Origin: Metaruminococcus_A gallistercoris
Lineage (GTDB): Bacteria > Bacillota > Clostridia > Oscillospirales > Ruminococcaceae
DNA length: 33,201 nt
Direction: 5' to 3'
NCBI GenBank assembly: GCA_904394975.1
Contig: CAJFNQ010000029.1
Span: forward strand, 1-33,201
A model generated the notes under the pieces. It saw only the letters and a list, made by a program, of their open reading frames with translations, was not told the DNA's origin and did no database searches. Every line of letters begins with the position of its first letter. Within the stretch, counting starts at the first letter, position 1. A program made the position numbers and the translations under genes. Positions 7,422-15,530 of this stretch are shown here, one piece after another.

Positions 7422-9149
7422 ATGGGCGATTATTGTCAGAAAAGTGCGCCGCAGCGCAATCTGTGGGCGCAGTTTGACGCGCTTCAGCTCGGTACCGGCT
7501 GGGATGAGTCAGATATTACCAAACCGCAGATTTTAATTGAAGATGTGTTCGGAGACAGCCATCCGGGCAGTAAGCATTTGGATAAACTTGCTGAGGAAGC
7601 GCGGATTGGGGTTTATGAAGCGGGCGGAAAACCGGGTCAGTTCCATGCGACCGATATCTGTGACGGCTGCGCACAGGGTCATGACGGCATGAACTATATT
7701 CTTGCCTCTCGTGAAGTGCTGGCCGATATGGTTGAATTGCATGCGTCGGTCAACCCGTGGGACGGTATGATCCTGCTTTCTTCCTGTGACAAATCCATTC
7801 CGGCACACCTGAAAGCGGCGGCACGCCTTGATATTCCGACTATTTTTATTCCGGGGGGAAGCATGCGTCCTGGTCCATATATGTCCACTTCCATCAAGGC
7901 AGGGGATATTTCTCTGCGGCAGAAACGAGAAGGGGCGATTTCGGAACAGGAAGTTCGCGACTTTAAACTCACCGGCTGCCCGTCCCTGGGCGCTTGTCAG
8001 TTCCTGGGCACCGCCAGTACGATGCAATGTATGGCGGAAGCGCTTGGACTTGCCCTGCCGGGAAGCGCTTTGATGCCTGCTACCATGCGCGATATTCAGG
8101 CATATGCCCGCCTTGCCGGCCGTCAGATGATGAAGCTGGTCAAAATGGGCTTGACCGCTGGTAAAATCTTAACAAAAGAAGCATTTGAAAATGCCATTGT
8201 GGTGCATAGCGCCATCGGCGGTTCAACGAACGCTACTTTACATCTCCCATCCATCGCGAAGGAGCTGGGATTGGAGATCCCGCCGGAGCTGTTTGATGAG
8301 ATCAATCACAAGATTCCGCACATCGGCAATATTTACCCCAGCGGTCAGTATGTGACCGAAGCCTTCTGGTTTGCCGGCGGCATCCCGATGATCCAGCTGA
8401 TGCTTAAAGATTATCTGCATCTTGATGTAATGACTGTCACCGGAAAAACGCTGGGTGAGAATCTGGAGGATATTCAGAAAGACGGCTTTTTCGAGCGTAA
8501 TCTCGGTTATCTTGCAAATTACGGACTTTCCCGTGAGCAGGTCATCCATCCGATTGACCAGGCTAAAGAGGTTGGTTCCATTGCCGTATTAAAAGGCAAT
8601 ATCGCAGAGGAAGGCGCCATTGTAAAATACGCCGCTGTGGAAGATAAAATGCTGGTTCACCGCGGAAATGTCAAAGCGTTTGACAGCGAGGAAGACTGTT
8701 ACTTTGCGGTCGTAGGCGGTAAGGTGGAGCCGGACGATGTTCTCATCATCCGTTATGAAGGCCCACGCGGTTCGGGTATGCCGGAAATGGCCATGACTAC
8801 CGAAGCAATCGTCTGCGACGAGCGTTTGAACGGAACCGTTGCGCTTGTTACTGACGGGCGTTTTTCGGGCGCTACCCGCGGACCATGCATCGGTCATGTT
8901 TCGCCGGAAGCAGCGGCAGGCGGTGCGATTGCTTTTGTGGAAACAGGCGATATCATCGAATATGATATCCCCAACCGCAAACTGAACGTAGTGGGAATCG
9001 CCGGTAAGGAATGCACTCCGGAAGAGGCGGCCGAAGTGCTGAAAAAACGCGCAGAAGCCGGCATCAAGCCGCGTCCGGAACGCAAAGGGATTTTCAAACG
9101 TTACACCAGCACGGCCCTCTCTGCTATGAAGGGCGCTGGTATGGAATAA
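7422..9149 (+). CDS. IlvD/EDD-family dehydratase, probably acting on a sugar acid
   Basis: 575 residues. The family removes water from 2,3-dihydroxy acids to give 2-keto-3-deoxy acids with an Fe-S cluster and Mg2+. The three likely cluster cysteines are Cys80 (in ICDGC), Cys122 (in SSCDK) and Cys192 (in GACQFLGTASTMQ). The GTASTM form of the third motif is the one I associate with pentonate dehydratases (arabinonate/xylonate type) rather than with the valine/isoleucine enzyme. No ilvBHC genes are nearby, and sugar genes are. The start at 7422 is set by AAAGGAG ten bases upstream. It is followed by an isomerase-like gene with its own promoter. The family is firm. The sugar-acid substrate is inferred; an IlvD role remains possible. 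Confidence 0.85.
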   Translation: MGDYCQKSAPQRNLWAQFDALQLGTGWDESDITKPQILIEDVFGDSHPGSKHLDKLAEEARIGVYEAGGKPGQFHATDICDGCAQGHDGMNYILASREVLADMVELHASVNPWDGMILLSSCDKSIPAHLKAAARLDIPTIFIPGGSMRPGPYMSTSIKAGDISLRQKREGAISEQEVRDFKLTGCPSLGACQFLGTASTMQCMAEALGLALPGSALMPATMRDIQAYARLAGRQMMKLVKMGLTAGKILTKEAFENAIVVHSAIGGSTNATLHLPSIAKELGLEIPPELFDEINHKIPHIGNIYPSGQYVTEAFWFAGGIPMIQLMLKDYLHLDVMTVTGKTLGENLEDIQKDGFFERNLGYLANYGLSREQVIHPIDQAKEVGSIAVLKGNIAEEGAIVKYAAVEDKMLVHRGNVKAFDSEEDCYFAVVGGKVEPDDVLIIRYEGPRGSGMPEMAMTTEAIVCDERLNGTVALVTDGRFSGATRGPCIGHVSPEAAAGGAIAFVETGDIIEYDIPNRKLNVVGIAGKECTPEEAAEVLKKRAEAGIKPRPERKGIFKRYTSTALSAMKGAGME

Positions 9150-9184
9150 TCCACAAAATTGTATAAAAATATTTGTGCGGATTT
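9150..9184 (+). terminator. Weak hairpin after the dehydratase gene, possible terminator
   Basis: TCC-ACAAA pairs with TTTGT-GC-GGA around an AT-rich loop, with a two-base bulge and no clear U tract. It may stabilise the 3' end rather than terminate. Confidence 0.25.
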
Positions 9185-9220
9185 ACGCTGCCCCTTACGG
9201 GACAATTTGCCAAAAAACCA

Positions 9221-9249
9221 TGGACTTTTTCGGGGTCTGGTGGTATGAT
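9221..9249 (+). promoter_or_regulatory. Predicted promoter of the isomerase-like gene
   Basis: TGGACT (9221-9226), 17 bases, TATGAT (9244-9249), followed by AGGAGG at 9270-9275 and the ATG at 9283. Confidence 0.6.
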
Positions 9250-9282
9250 AATGATATTACTGAAAGCATAGGAGGATGAAAT

Positions 9283-10767
9283 ATGATTAATACACCAGTT
9301 GTTAAATTGGGTATTGTCGCAGTCAGCCGTGACTGTTTCCCGATGCAGCTGTCTGCCAGCCGCCGCAAAGCGGTTGTCGCTGCTTACAAAGCGAATGGTG
9401 GGGACATTTACGAGTGCCCGGTCACTGTTGAAAATGAAAACGACATGCTCAAAGCGGTTGAAGATATCAAAGCCGCAGGCGTAAACGCTCTGGTCGTTTA
9501 TCTTGGCAACTTCGGCCCGGAAACTCCGGAGACTTTGCTTGCGAAATACTTTGGCGGTCCGGTTATGTTCTGTGCCGCTGCTGAGGAGACCGGCGATAAC
9601 TTGATCGACGGACGTGGCGATGCTTACTGTGGCATGCTCAATGCAAGCTACAACCTCGGCATCCGCAAGATCAAAGCGTACATTCCGGAATATCCGGTTG
9701 GAACTCCGGACGAGATCGTCACCATGATCAAAGACTTTATTCCGATTGCACGCGTTGTCATCGGCCTTTCCAAACTGAAGATCATTACCTTCGGTCCGCG
9801 TCCGAACGACTTCCTCGCTTGCAACGCGCCGATTCAGCAGCTCTTCAACCTCGGCATTGAAGTAGAAGAGAACTCTGAGCTCGATCTTCTCGCTTCTGTT
9901 CAGAAGCACAAAGACGATCCGCGCATTCCGGAAGTTGTTGCTGACATGGAGAAAGAGCTTGCTGGCAACAACCCGTGGAAAGACCTTGTTCCGAAGCTTG
10001 CTCAGTTTGAGCTTACCCTTCTGGACTGGGCGGAAGCGCACAAAGGTTCCAGAGAGTTTGTTGCGTTTGCTGACAAATGCTGGCCTGCGTTCCAGACCGA
10101 GTTTGGTTTCTGCCCGTGCTATGTCAACAGCCGCCTGACCGGCCGTGGCATTCCGGTTTCCTGCGAAGTTGATATTTACGGCGCTCTGTCCGAGTACATC
10201 GGCCAGCTCGTTTCTGAAGATATCGTTACTCTGCTTGACATCAACAACACTGTTCCGGCAGATATGTACAACAGCGATATCAAAGGTAAGTTCAATTACA
10301 CCCACAAAGATACCTTTATGGGCTTCCATTGCGGTAACACCAACTCCAGCAAACTGACCGAGTATGCTCTGAAGTACCAGCTCATTCAGCATCGTTGCCT
10401 TGAGCCGGACAGCGAGCCGAACGTCAGCCGTGGTACCCTTGAAGGCGACATCAAGCCGGGTCCGATCACCTTCTTCCGTCTCCAGAGCACAGCTGACACC
10501 CAGCTGAAAGCATATGTTGCAGAGGGTGAGATTCTGCCGGTTCCGACCCGTTCCTTCGGTGGTATTGGTATTTTCGGTATTCCGGAGATGGGACGTTTCT
10601 ACCGTCACGTTCTCATTGCGAAGAGATATCCGCATCACGGTGCAGTTGCGTTTGGTCACTTTGGCAAGGCGCTCTTCAACGTGTTCAAATATCTCGGCGT
10701 TGAGGATATTGGTTTCAATCAGCCGAAAGGCATGCTCTACGAAACCGAGAATCCGTTTGAGAAATAA
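9283..10767 (+). CDS. L-fucose/L-arabinose isomerase-family protein
   Basis: 494 residues, matching the FucI/AraA-like superfamily (COG2407 type) that interconverts aldoses and ketoses with a bound divalent metal. Likely metal residues are Glu295 (in SCEVDIYGA) and Asp319 (in TLLDINN), with His349 (in GFHCGN) nearby; the C-terminal half carries NVSRGTLEGDIKPGP and a Gly-rich FGGIGIFGIPEMGRFYRH segment. Nearly every proline codon is CCG and codon choice is narrow, which suggests high expression. It follows the sugar-acid dehydratase and is monocistronic between its promoter and a strong terminator. The exact sugar cannot be read from the sequence; some relatives act on substrates other than fucose or arabinose. 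Confidence 0.85.
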   Translation: MINTPVVKLGIVAVSRDCFPMQLSASRRKAVVAAYKANGGDIYECPVTVENENDMLKAVEDIKAAGVNALVVYLGNFGPETPETLLAKYFGGPVMFCAAAEETGDNLIDGRGDAYCGMLNASYNLGIRKIKAYIPEYPVGTPDEIVTMIKDFIPIARVVIGLSKLKIITFGPRPNDFLACNAPIQQLFNLGIEVEENSELDLLASVQKHKDDPRIPEVVADMEKELAGNNPWKDLVPKLAQFELTLLDWAEAHKGSREFVAFADKCWPAFQTEFGFCPCYVNSRLTGRGIPVSCEVDIYGALSEYIGQLVSEDIVTLLDINNTVPADMYNSDIKGKFNYTHKDTFMGFHCGNTNSSKLTEYALKYQLIQHRCLEPDSEPNVSRGTLEGDIKPGPITFFRLQSTADTQLKAYVAEGEILPVPTRSFGGIGIFGIPEMGRFYRHVLIAKRYPHHGAVAFGHFGKALFNVFKYLGVEDIGFNQPKGMLYETENPFEK

Positions 10768-10780
10768 TAATTTTTCACTG

Positions 10781-10816
10781 AAAAAGCAGTATGGCATTTG
10801 CCATACTGCTTTTTTT
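10781..10816 (+). terminator. Strong intrinsic terminator
   Basis: A near-perfect hairpin, AAAAGCAGTATGGCA with its complement, ends in seven T residues. The A-rich left arm would let it work in both directions. Confidence 0.92.
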
Positions 10817-11139
10817 GCGCTGATTTTGGTAGATGGTTTTGATTGGAAGAAAACCGCTGATTCAGACTGCATGTTTTATACCACGGACGTTTTATGACCT
10901 TTTTATAATTTTGCAGTTTAAGCCTGTAACCGCAGTGATTCTGTTGAATGGTTTTCTTTCTTGGGTGTTTATAAAAATAAGTCCTTGTCCACTGTTTTCT
11001 CATTCGTGGTTGCTTTTTCTTTAAATCAGCTGCATATACAGTAGTATCGTTGACCATAATTCAAGTATGGCAAAGATGATATTTTGTTCGGGCCAGGCAT
11101 TTAAATATCCACTGCTTGTAAACGAATTACGGGGGAAAA
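10817..11139. other. Intergenic region upstream of the LysR gene
   Basis: About 320 bases with no convincing gene on either strand. TTGACC at 11050-11055 followed after 19 bases by GATGAT is a weak promoter candidate. I saw no clear T-N11-A operator or strong hairpin. Confidence 0.5.
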
Positions 11140-12066
11140 ATGAACCTTAAACAGCTAAAATATATCGTGGAAATTGCGGATTGTCACTCAATTACCAAAG
11201 CGTCTCAAAAGCTGTTTGCTTCTCAGCCATATCTCAGTAAAGTTGTTTCGGATTTTGAGGCAAGAGCAAATAAACAAATCTTTCATCGGTACAACAATGG
11301 GTTGGAGTTAACGGTATATGGTCGGAAAGTATATCTGCTTGCACAATCAATTATTCACCAAATGGATTTGCTGGAACATCTGGAAAAAGAAGAGATACCC
11401 CAAAACAGTTGTACGAAGCTGTCTTTTTCTGTTGGGAATTTCATCATGAAAAACAGCCTTCTTTTGGATTATTGTTCAACGTCTCATGTCGCTCGAACGG
11501 ATGTTGATTTTTGTGAAACGACCATAGAAGAGTGTATTCAAAATGTAGAAAAGACTAGCTCTGAATTTGCGGTGATTGTGGCTGATGATTTTCAAAAAAC
11601 ACTTTTAATGAGCGTACTCGCCCGCAAAGGATTAGAAAGCATCGAACTGGATGAAGGCCATCCGTATTATCATTTGCACAGGGAACATCCGCTGGCCAAC
11701 CAAAAAAGAATAAGCGCTGACCGTTTGATACAGTATCCTTTTGTCCGTTTGAAAATAGACGAATATTCTGCTCTCAGCCGCAAGAAATTAAGGGAGGAAT
11801 ATCCCAACATTTCTGTGCGAAAATATCTCGTAGTCAGTCATTATCCAACCTGTTTAAACCTGATAAAAAACAGTGGAGCTTTTATGATTGGAAATAAGTG
11901 GCAGATTTCTGAGCTTGAAAAAATGGGAATTTGCAGTGTGCGTTCATCTTCTTTGAACTATAAGGTTTATCTGCTGCTGATAAAAAAGAAAGCAGTGCCT
12001 TTTTCAGCGGAAGCAAAGCATTTTATCCATCTTTTCAAAGACAGCTACGGATTGGACGGAGCATAA
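11140..12066 (+). CDS. LysR-family transcriptional regulator
   Basis: 308 residues, the usual family length. The N-terminal winged helix-turn-helix reads MNLKQLKYIVEIADCHSITK then ASQKLFASQPYLSKVVSDFE. The effector-binding domain follows, with EHPLAN at about 185-190. The ATG at 11140 is preceded by GGGGGA (11131-11136), a modest ribosome site. Codon use is AT-richer than in the upstream sugar genes. The target is unknown. The upstream gene is in the same orientation rather than divergent, so the usual placement rule gives no clear target; the dehydratase/isomerase genes are one guess. Confidence 0.88.
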   Translation: MNLKQLKYIVEIADCHSITKASQKLFASQPYLSKVVSDFEARANKQIFHRYNNGLELTVYGRKVYLLAQSIIHQMDLLEHLEKEEIPQNSCTKLSFSVGNFIMKNSLLLDYCSTSHVARTDVDFCETTIEECIQNVEKTSSEFAVIVADDFQKTLLMSVLARKGLESIELDEGHPYYHLHREHPLANQKRISADRLIQYPFVRLKIDEYSALSRKKLREEYPNISVRKYLVVSHYPTCLNLIKNSGAFMIGNKWQISELEKMGICSVRSSSLNYKVYLLLIKKKAVPFSAEAKHFIHLFKDSYGLDGA

Positions 12067-12083
12067 CCATTTGGTTATGCTCC
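12058..12083 (+). terminator. Perfect hairpin overlapping the LysR stop codon
   Basis: GGAGCATAACC pairs with GGTTATGCTCC around a four-base loop; the TAA stop is inside the stem. There is no U tract, so it may be a weak terminator or a 3'-end protector. Confidence 0.5.
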
Positions 12084-12084
12084 A

Positions 12085-12113
12085 TATACAGAAATGAGTA
12101 TTTGTGCTACAAT
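12085..12113 (+). promoter_or_regulatory. Predicted promoter of the TasA-like gene
   Basis: TATACA (12085-12090), 17 bases, TACAAT (12108-12113). Transcription would start near 12120, directly before the hairpin at 12127-12156. Confidence 0.5.
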
Positions 12114-12126
12114 GAGAGGTATGATA

Positions 12127-12156
12127 ACATAATCTCTGTAAACAGGGAGGTTATGT
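12127..12156 (+). promoter_or_regulatory. Leader hairpin burying the ribosome site of the TasA-like gene
   Basis: ACATAATCTC (12127-12136) can pair with GGAGGTTATGT-type bases up to 12156 (TTATGT at 12151-12156), forming about ten pairs with one G-U. The GGGAGG ribosome site (12145-12150) lies largely inside the 3' arm, so the fold would limit initiation at the ATG at 12160. Confidence 0.45.
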
Positions 12157-12159
12157 GCG

Positions 12160-12639
12160 ATGAAAAAAACAACTATTTTATCGATTTTAACTGTGGCAAT
12201 GCTCACGGTGACATCCGTTGCTACTTACGCAGTTTGGGATATCATAACGGTTGACAGTAGAAGCAACACGGTAACAATGCGTAATCCGGTTACAGTGCCT
12301 GACAGCACATCGGAACAGAGCATATCCGCAGATGCGGGCACGCTGAATCCGGCTTCGGTAACTGCATCGGGTACAGTCAAATTTAATGTAGATAACGCGG
12401 ACAGCGTTGCCAAAAACCTGACTTTGCAGGAAACCATTGAAGCGTCGGCAAAACTGGAAGAGAGTACTGATTACTCGATCGTATTTTCCGGCGACGGTGT
12501 GGAAGGGAAAGTAGACAGCAGTGTTACCAACGGAATGGAAGAATATAATTACACCATTACGTTTACAGAAAGCGGCCTTCAGAAAATGAAGTCTAACTCG
12601 AACACTTGTACGATCAAAGTGACGGCAACATTGAGCTAA
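12160..12639 (+). CDS. Small secreted TasA/camelysin-like protein, likely SipW substrate
   Basis: 159 residues. The N-terminus is a signal peptide (about 1-24) ending ATYAVWDI, close to the A-x-W/F context of SipW-dependent signals such as TasA (TWAAFNDI). The mature part is beta-rich and Thr/Ser/Asp-rich, with no cysteine apart from one near the end (NTCTIKV). TasA-type proteins form extracellular fibres in biofilms; this one is shorter than TasA (about 260 residues), so fibre formation is uncertain. The SipW-type peptidase frame begins about 24 bases after its stop. Expression may be limited by the leader hairpin. The link to SipW rests on the signal shape and gene order. Confidence 0.7.
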   Translation: MKKTTILSILTVAMLTVTSVATYAVWDIITVDSRSNTVTMRNPVTVPDSTSEQSISADAGTLNPASVTASGTVKFNVDNADSVAKNLTLQETIEASAKLEESTDYSIVFSGDGVEGKVDSSVTNGMEEYNYTITFTESGLQKMKSNSNTCTIKVTATLS

Positions 12640-12662
12640 CGGCATTATTTTATGTATCCATC

Positions 12663-13192
12663 ATGCTGAAGATATTGGGTAAAATCGGTTTTATAACAGG
12701 CGTTGGAATACTGTCGGTTCTAACCGTTTGCTCGATTTTTTCCCCGAGGCGTATCAAGAGGTCGTTCCTTATCGGTTTTATCATGTTCTGACGAATAGTA
12801 TGGAGCCGACTATTAAAACGAATTCGCTTGTACTGGTGAAAACATATGATGACAGCATGGAACTACAAAAGGATGATATTGTTGTTTTTACTGCGGAGCG
12901 ATTCGGTGAACCGGTCGTCATTATGCATCGGTTTTCACATACAGAGGTAGATGAACAAGGAGAGACCATATATAAAACACGCCCGGAAGGAAGCAATACG
13001 CCGGATATGTATGAAACCAAGCGCGATGATTTGCTCGGTGTGTATTTGTGCCATGTTCCCTATGTGGGAAAATTCGTGTTGTTTTTAAAAAGCAAGTTCG
13101 GATTATTGTGGTTGTGTCAGGTTGTTGTGATCCTTCTTATCAAACAGCTGGTGTTGGCTAAATGGGAAGAGAAGGGGAAACGCGCTCGCTGA
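12663..13192 (+). pseudogene. sipW: SipW-type signal peptidase I split by a -1 frameshift
   Basis: The frame from the ATG at 12663 encodes a membrane anchor (MLKILGKIGF through VLTVCSIF) and then drifts to a stop near 12791. The catalytic part lies in another frame, open from 12683 to 13192: VLTNSMEPTI holds the likely nucleophile Ser, IMHRF the likely His of the ER-type Ser-His pair, then KTRPEGSNTPD and a C-terminal membrane segment. A single-base slip at the T6C4 run (12735-12744) joins them as SIFFPEAYQ and restores a normal protein of about 176 residues. The catalytic frame alone could start only at a TTG (12728) without a ribosome site or anchor. It may be a true mutation, a sequencing error in a homopolymer, or transcriptional slippage. 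Confidence 0.7.
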
Positions 13193-13242
13193 TTTGCCTT
13201 GTGATTCAAAGTGTTGACGCCCTTAAAAATGATTTTAAAGTA

Positions 13243-13279
13243 TGCAGGTACCGCCAAAACTATGGCGGTACCTGCATTT
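13243..13279 (+). terminator. Hairpin after the signal peptidase gene
   Basis: A perfect 14-bp stem, TGCAGGTACCGCCA with its complement and a six-base loop, is followed by TTTA. The U tract is short but the stem is strong. Confidence 0.65.
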
Positions 13280-13475
13280 ATCTGCGCTTTTGAAAATATA
13301 CTTATACTCCATCCAACCCGCGAATATAAGGTTAAACAGGTTTGTTATTATAAATCAGTTCTTTGGGTGTGATACAGATTTGTGCGGAGTAAAACGGTTA
13401 TTTTGCTGCAATCAAGGTTTGTGTAAGGACGGCAACTTTGATTTATCACTCAAAATGATTTGACGGCATTCATAC
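13280..13475. other. Intergenic AT-rich stretch with no supported feature
   Basis: This lies between two converging transcription units. Short open frames exist, but none has a ribosome site or recognisable product. Confidence 0.5.
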
Positions 13476-13506
13476 AAAAAAGCCCGCGGCGTTTATTGCC
13501 GCGGGC
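13476..13506 (-). terminator. Terminator of the NAD salvage operon
   Basis: On the minus strand GCCCGCGGC, a seven-base loop and GCCGCGGGC are followed by TTTTTT. Confidence 0.92.
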
Positions 13507-13522
13507 CTGTTTTATTTGGCTT

Positions 13523-14962
13523 TCAGCGTTTTTTCGCAAGAAGCTGTTGTTTGATATCCCAAAGCTTTTGAGAGAGGTCAACATAATAATTGTGCGGATT
13601 TTCAAACCGCTTGACTTCGTCCCATTGCAGGTCGATCTGCTTTGCGCAGTAATCGCGTATTTCATCAACAGAAGGAGACTCATAAACACACGTTCCGTTT
13701 TTGAATATCGGGATGAGCAGCTCCTCAGCGGTGAAATCGGTCAGTGTTTCCCGCTTCCAGGTGTAATCCGGGTCAAAAATTTCCAGAGGCTGTGTGGGAT
13801 CGATTACTTCATCGTGCACGCAGATAAGGTCTGCAATCGCCTTTCCGCTTTTGTTCTCGTACAGCCGGTAAACCTTTTTGAAATGCGGATTGGTAATTTT
13901 AGCCGCATTTTCGCTGATCTTGATTTTCGGGACAATTGTTCCGTCTTCCTTCTCAATCGCCGCCAGCTTGTACACACCGCCGAACACCGGGTCGCTCTTG
14001 GATGTGATCAACCGTTCACCCACACCGAAAGCGTCCACTTTTGCACCCTGGTGCAGAATGTCACGGATGATGTTCTCGTCAAGCGAGTTAGAAGCGATGA
14101 TCTTACAGTCGGTCAGACCAGCTTCATCCAGCATCTGGCGTGCCCGTTTGGAAAGGTAGGTGATGTCACCGGAATCCAGTCGAATCGCACAGCTTTTGAT
14201 TCCTTTGGGCCAGAGCACTTCTTTGAATGCGCGGATGGCGTTTGGCACACCGCTTTTTAATACATTGTAGGTATCTACAAGCAGCGTAGCGCCGTGCGGA
14301 TAAATTTCACAGTAGGTTTTGAACGCGGTATATTCGTCATCAAACATCTGAATCCAAGAGTGCGCCATGGTTCCGGTCGCTGGTACGCCGTATTCCTTGT
14401 CGGTCAGGGTACAGGCTGTGCCGGTGCATCCGGCAATGTATGCCGCCCGTGCGCCGAGAACCGCTCCGTCTGCGCCCTGCGCGCGGCGGGAACCGAATTC
14501 GCTGATGGCACGTCCGTTCGCCGCCCGTACAATGCGGTTGGCTTTTGTTGCAATCAGCGACTGATGGTTGAGCATAAGCAGCAGATAGGTTTCCACAAGC
14601 TGTGCTTCAATAGCAGGTGCGCGCACCGTCAGAAGCGGTTCATGCGGAAAAACAGGGGTGCCCTCTTTTACCGCGTAAATATCACCGGTAAACTTAAATT
14701 CGCGGAGATAATCAAGAAACCCTTGCGAAAACAGCCCTTTTTCCCGCAGAAAAGAAATATCATCTTCGGTAAAGTGCAGCCTATTAATGTAGTCGATGAC
14801 CTGTTCCAGCCCGGCCGCAATGGCGAAACCGCCGCCGTCCGGGATTTTGCGGAAGAATATGTCAAAATAACAGATTTGGTCTTTTTTTCCGCTTTCAAAA
14901 TAACCATTTCCCATGGTCAGCTCGTAAAAATCACACAACAGGGTGTAATTGTTCTGGTTCAT
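13523..14962 (-). CDS. pncB: Nicotinate phosphoribosyltransferase
   Basis: 479 residues. It makes nicotinate mononucleotide from nicotinate and PRPP with ATP, the entry step of the Preiss-Handler route. Visible family features are the N-terminal LLCDFYELTMGNGYF, the GTMAHSWIQMF segment with the likely phosphorylated His, the phosphoribosyl-binding LLVDTYN, IRLDSGD, and FGVGERL. I chose the ATG at 14962 because GGAGGG lies seven bases upstream; an upstream ATG at 14977 overlaps that ribosome site. It is the last gene of an operon with nadE and a nicotinamidase-like gene, 40 bases after the latter, and ends at a strong terminator. The assignment is firm. Confidence 0.95.
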   Translation of the reverse strand: MNQNNYTLLCDFYELTMGNGYFESGKKDQICYFDIFFRKIPDGGGFAIAAGLEQVIDYINRLHFTEDDISFLREKGLFSQGFLDYLREFKFTGDIYAVKEGTPVFPHEPLLTVRAPAIEAQLVETYLLLMLNHQSLIATKANRIVRAANGRAISEFGSRRAQGADGAVLGARAAYIAGCTGTACTLTDKEYGVPATGTMAHSWIQMFDDEYTAFKTYCEIYPHGATLLVDTYNVLKSGVPNAIRAFKEVLWPKGIKSCAIRLDSGDITYLSKRARQMLDEAGLTDCKIIASNSLDENIIRDILHQGAKVDAFGVGERLITSKSDPVFGGVYKLAAIEKEDGTIVPKIKISENAAKITNPHFKKVYRLYENKSGKAIADLICVHDEVIDPTQPLEIFDPDYTWKRETLTDFTAEELLIPIFKNGTCVYESPSVDEIRDYCAKQIDLQWDEVKRFENPHNYYVDLSQKLWDIKQQLLAKKR

Positions 14963-15002
14963 AGTTTTACCCTCCATGCCGGTTTGTTCCGGCTCGATTG
15001 TA

Positions 15003-15527
15003 TCATCGGTTGATGATTTCTACCTGCAATCCCTGCAATACGTCCAGCGCTTTTTCGTGCAGTGCGGGGTCAAAGCTCGCAGTGCAGGCTGCATCCACAA
15101 CAATGTGCGCGTTTGGCAGCGCCGCTTTTGCCATCACCGCATTGGACAGAACACAAATATTTGAGACCAGCCCAACCAGTTCCACATCTGTGTAGTCTTT
15201 TTTTGATAACCATTCCGCCAACTTCAGAGAAGGAAACGTCGGTTTTTCAAAACTGAGTGAATTTTCAAGAAGTGCTTTTGTTTCACCGAACAGTTCCCAG
15301 CCTTTACTGCCATGAATGCAATGCTCGGCGGGCAGGTTCTTTCCTTCTTCGGTGGAGAGATAATCGGTTTCATGGGTGTCCAGCGTAAAGACGACGTCAT
15401 CTCCCGCCATACGATACTGCTGTATTTTTTCGGCGATTTTCTGGTCAAGCAACTCTGCTCCGTCAAAGCCGAGACTGCCGTTTACAAAATCCACCTGATA
15501 GTCCACAACGATCAGCAGACGTTTCAT
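15003..15527 (-). CDS. pncA: Nicotinamidase-like isochorismatase-family hydrolase
   Basis: 174 residues. The cysteine-hydrolase triad is visible: Asp9 (in VVDYQVDF), Lys95 (in EKPTFPS) and Cys125 (in VSNICVLSNA). Asp50, His52 (in TLDTHETDYL) and His72 (in EHCIHG) match the metal site of nicotinamidases. The enzyme would convert nicotinamide to nicotinate, feeding PncB. It starts three bases after the nadE stop, with GAGGAAT upstream, so the two genes are probably translationally coupled. Its family also contains non-nicotinamide hydrolases, but the metal residues and operon partners make nicotinamidase the best call. Confidence 0.9.
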   Translation of the reverse strand: MKRLLIVVDYQVDFVNGSLGFDGAELLDQKIAEKIQQYRMAGDDVVFTLDTHETDYLSTEEGKNLPAEHCIHGSKGWELFGETKALLENSLSFEKPTFPSLKLAEWLSKKDYTDVELVGLVSNICVLSNAVMAKAALPNAHIVVDAACTASFDPALHEKALDVLQGLQVEIINR

Positions 15528-15530
15528 TTT

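Noticed and set aside
9124..10872. Long open frame of about 580 codons on the minus strand opposite the isomerase-like gene
   Set aside because: It arises from the strong codon bias of the sense gene. It has no ribosome site, no family resemblance, and runs through the terminator at 10781-10816.
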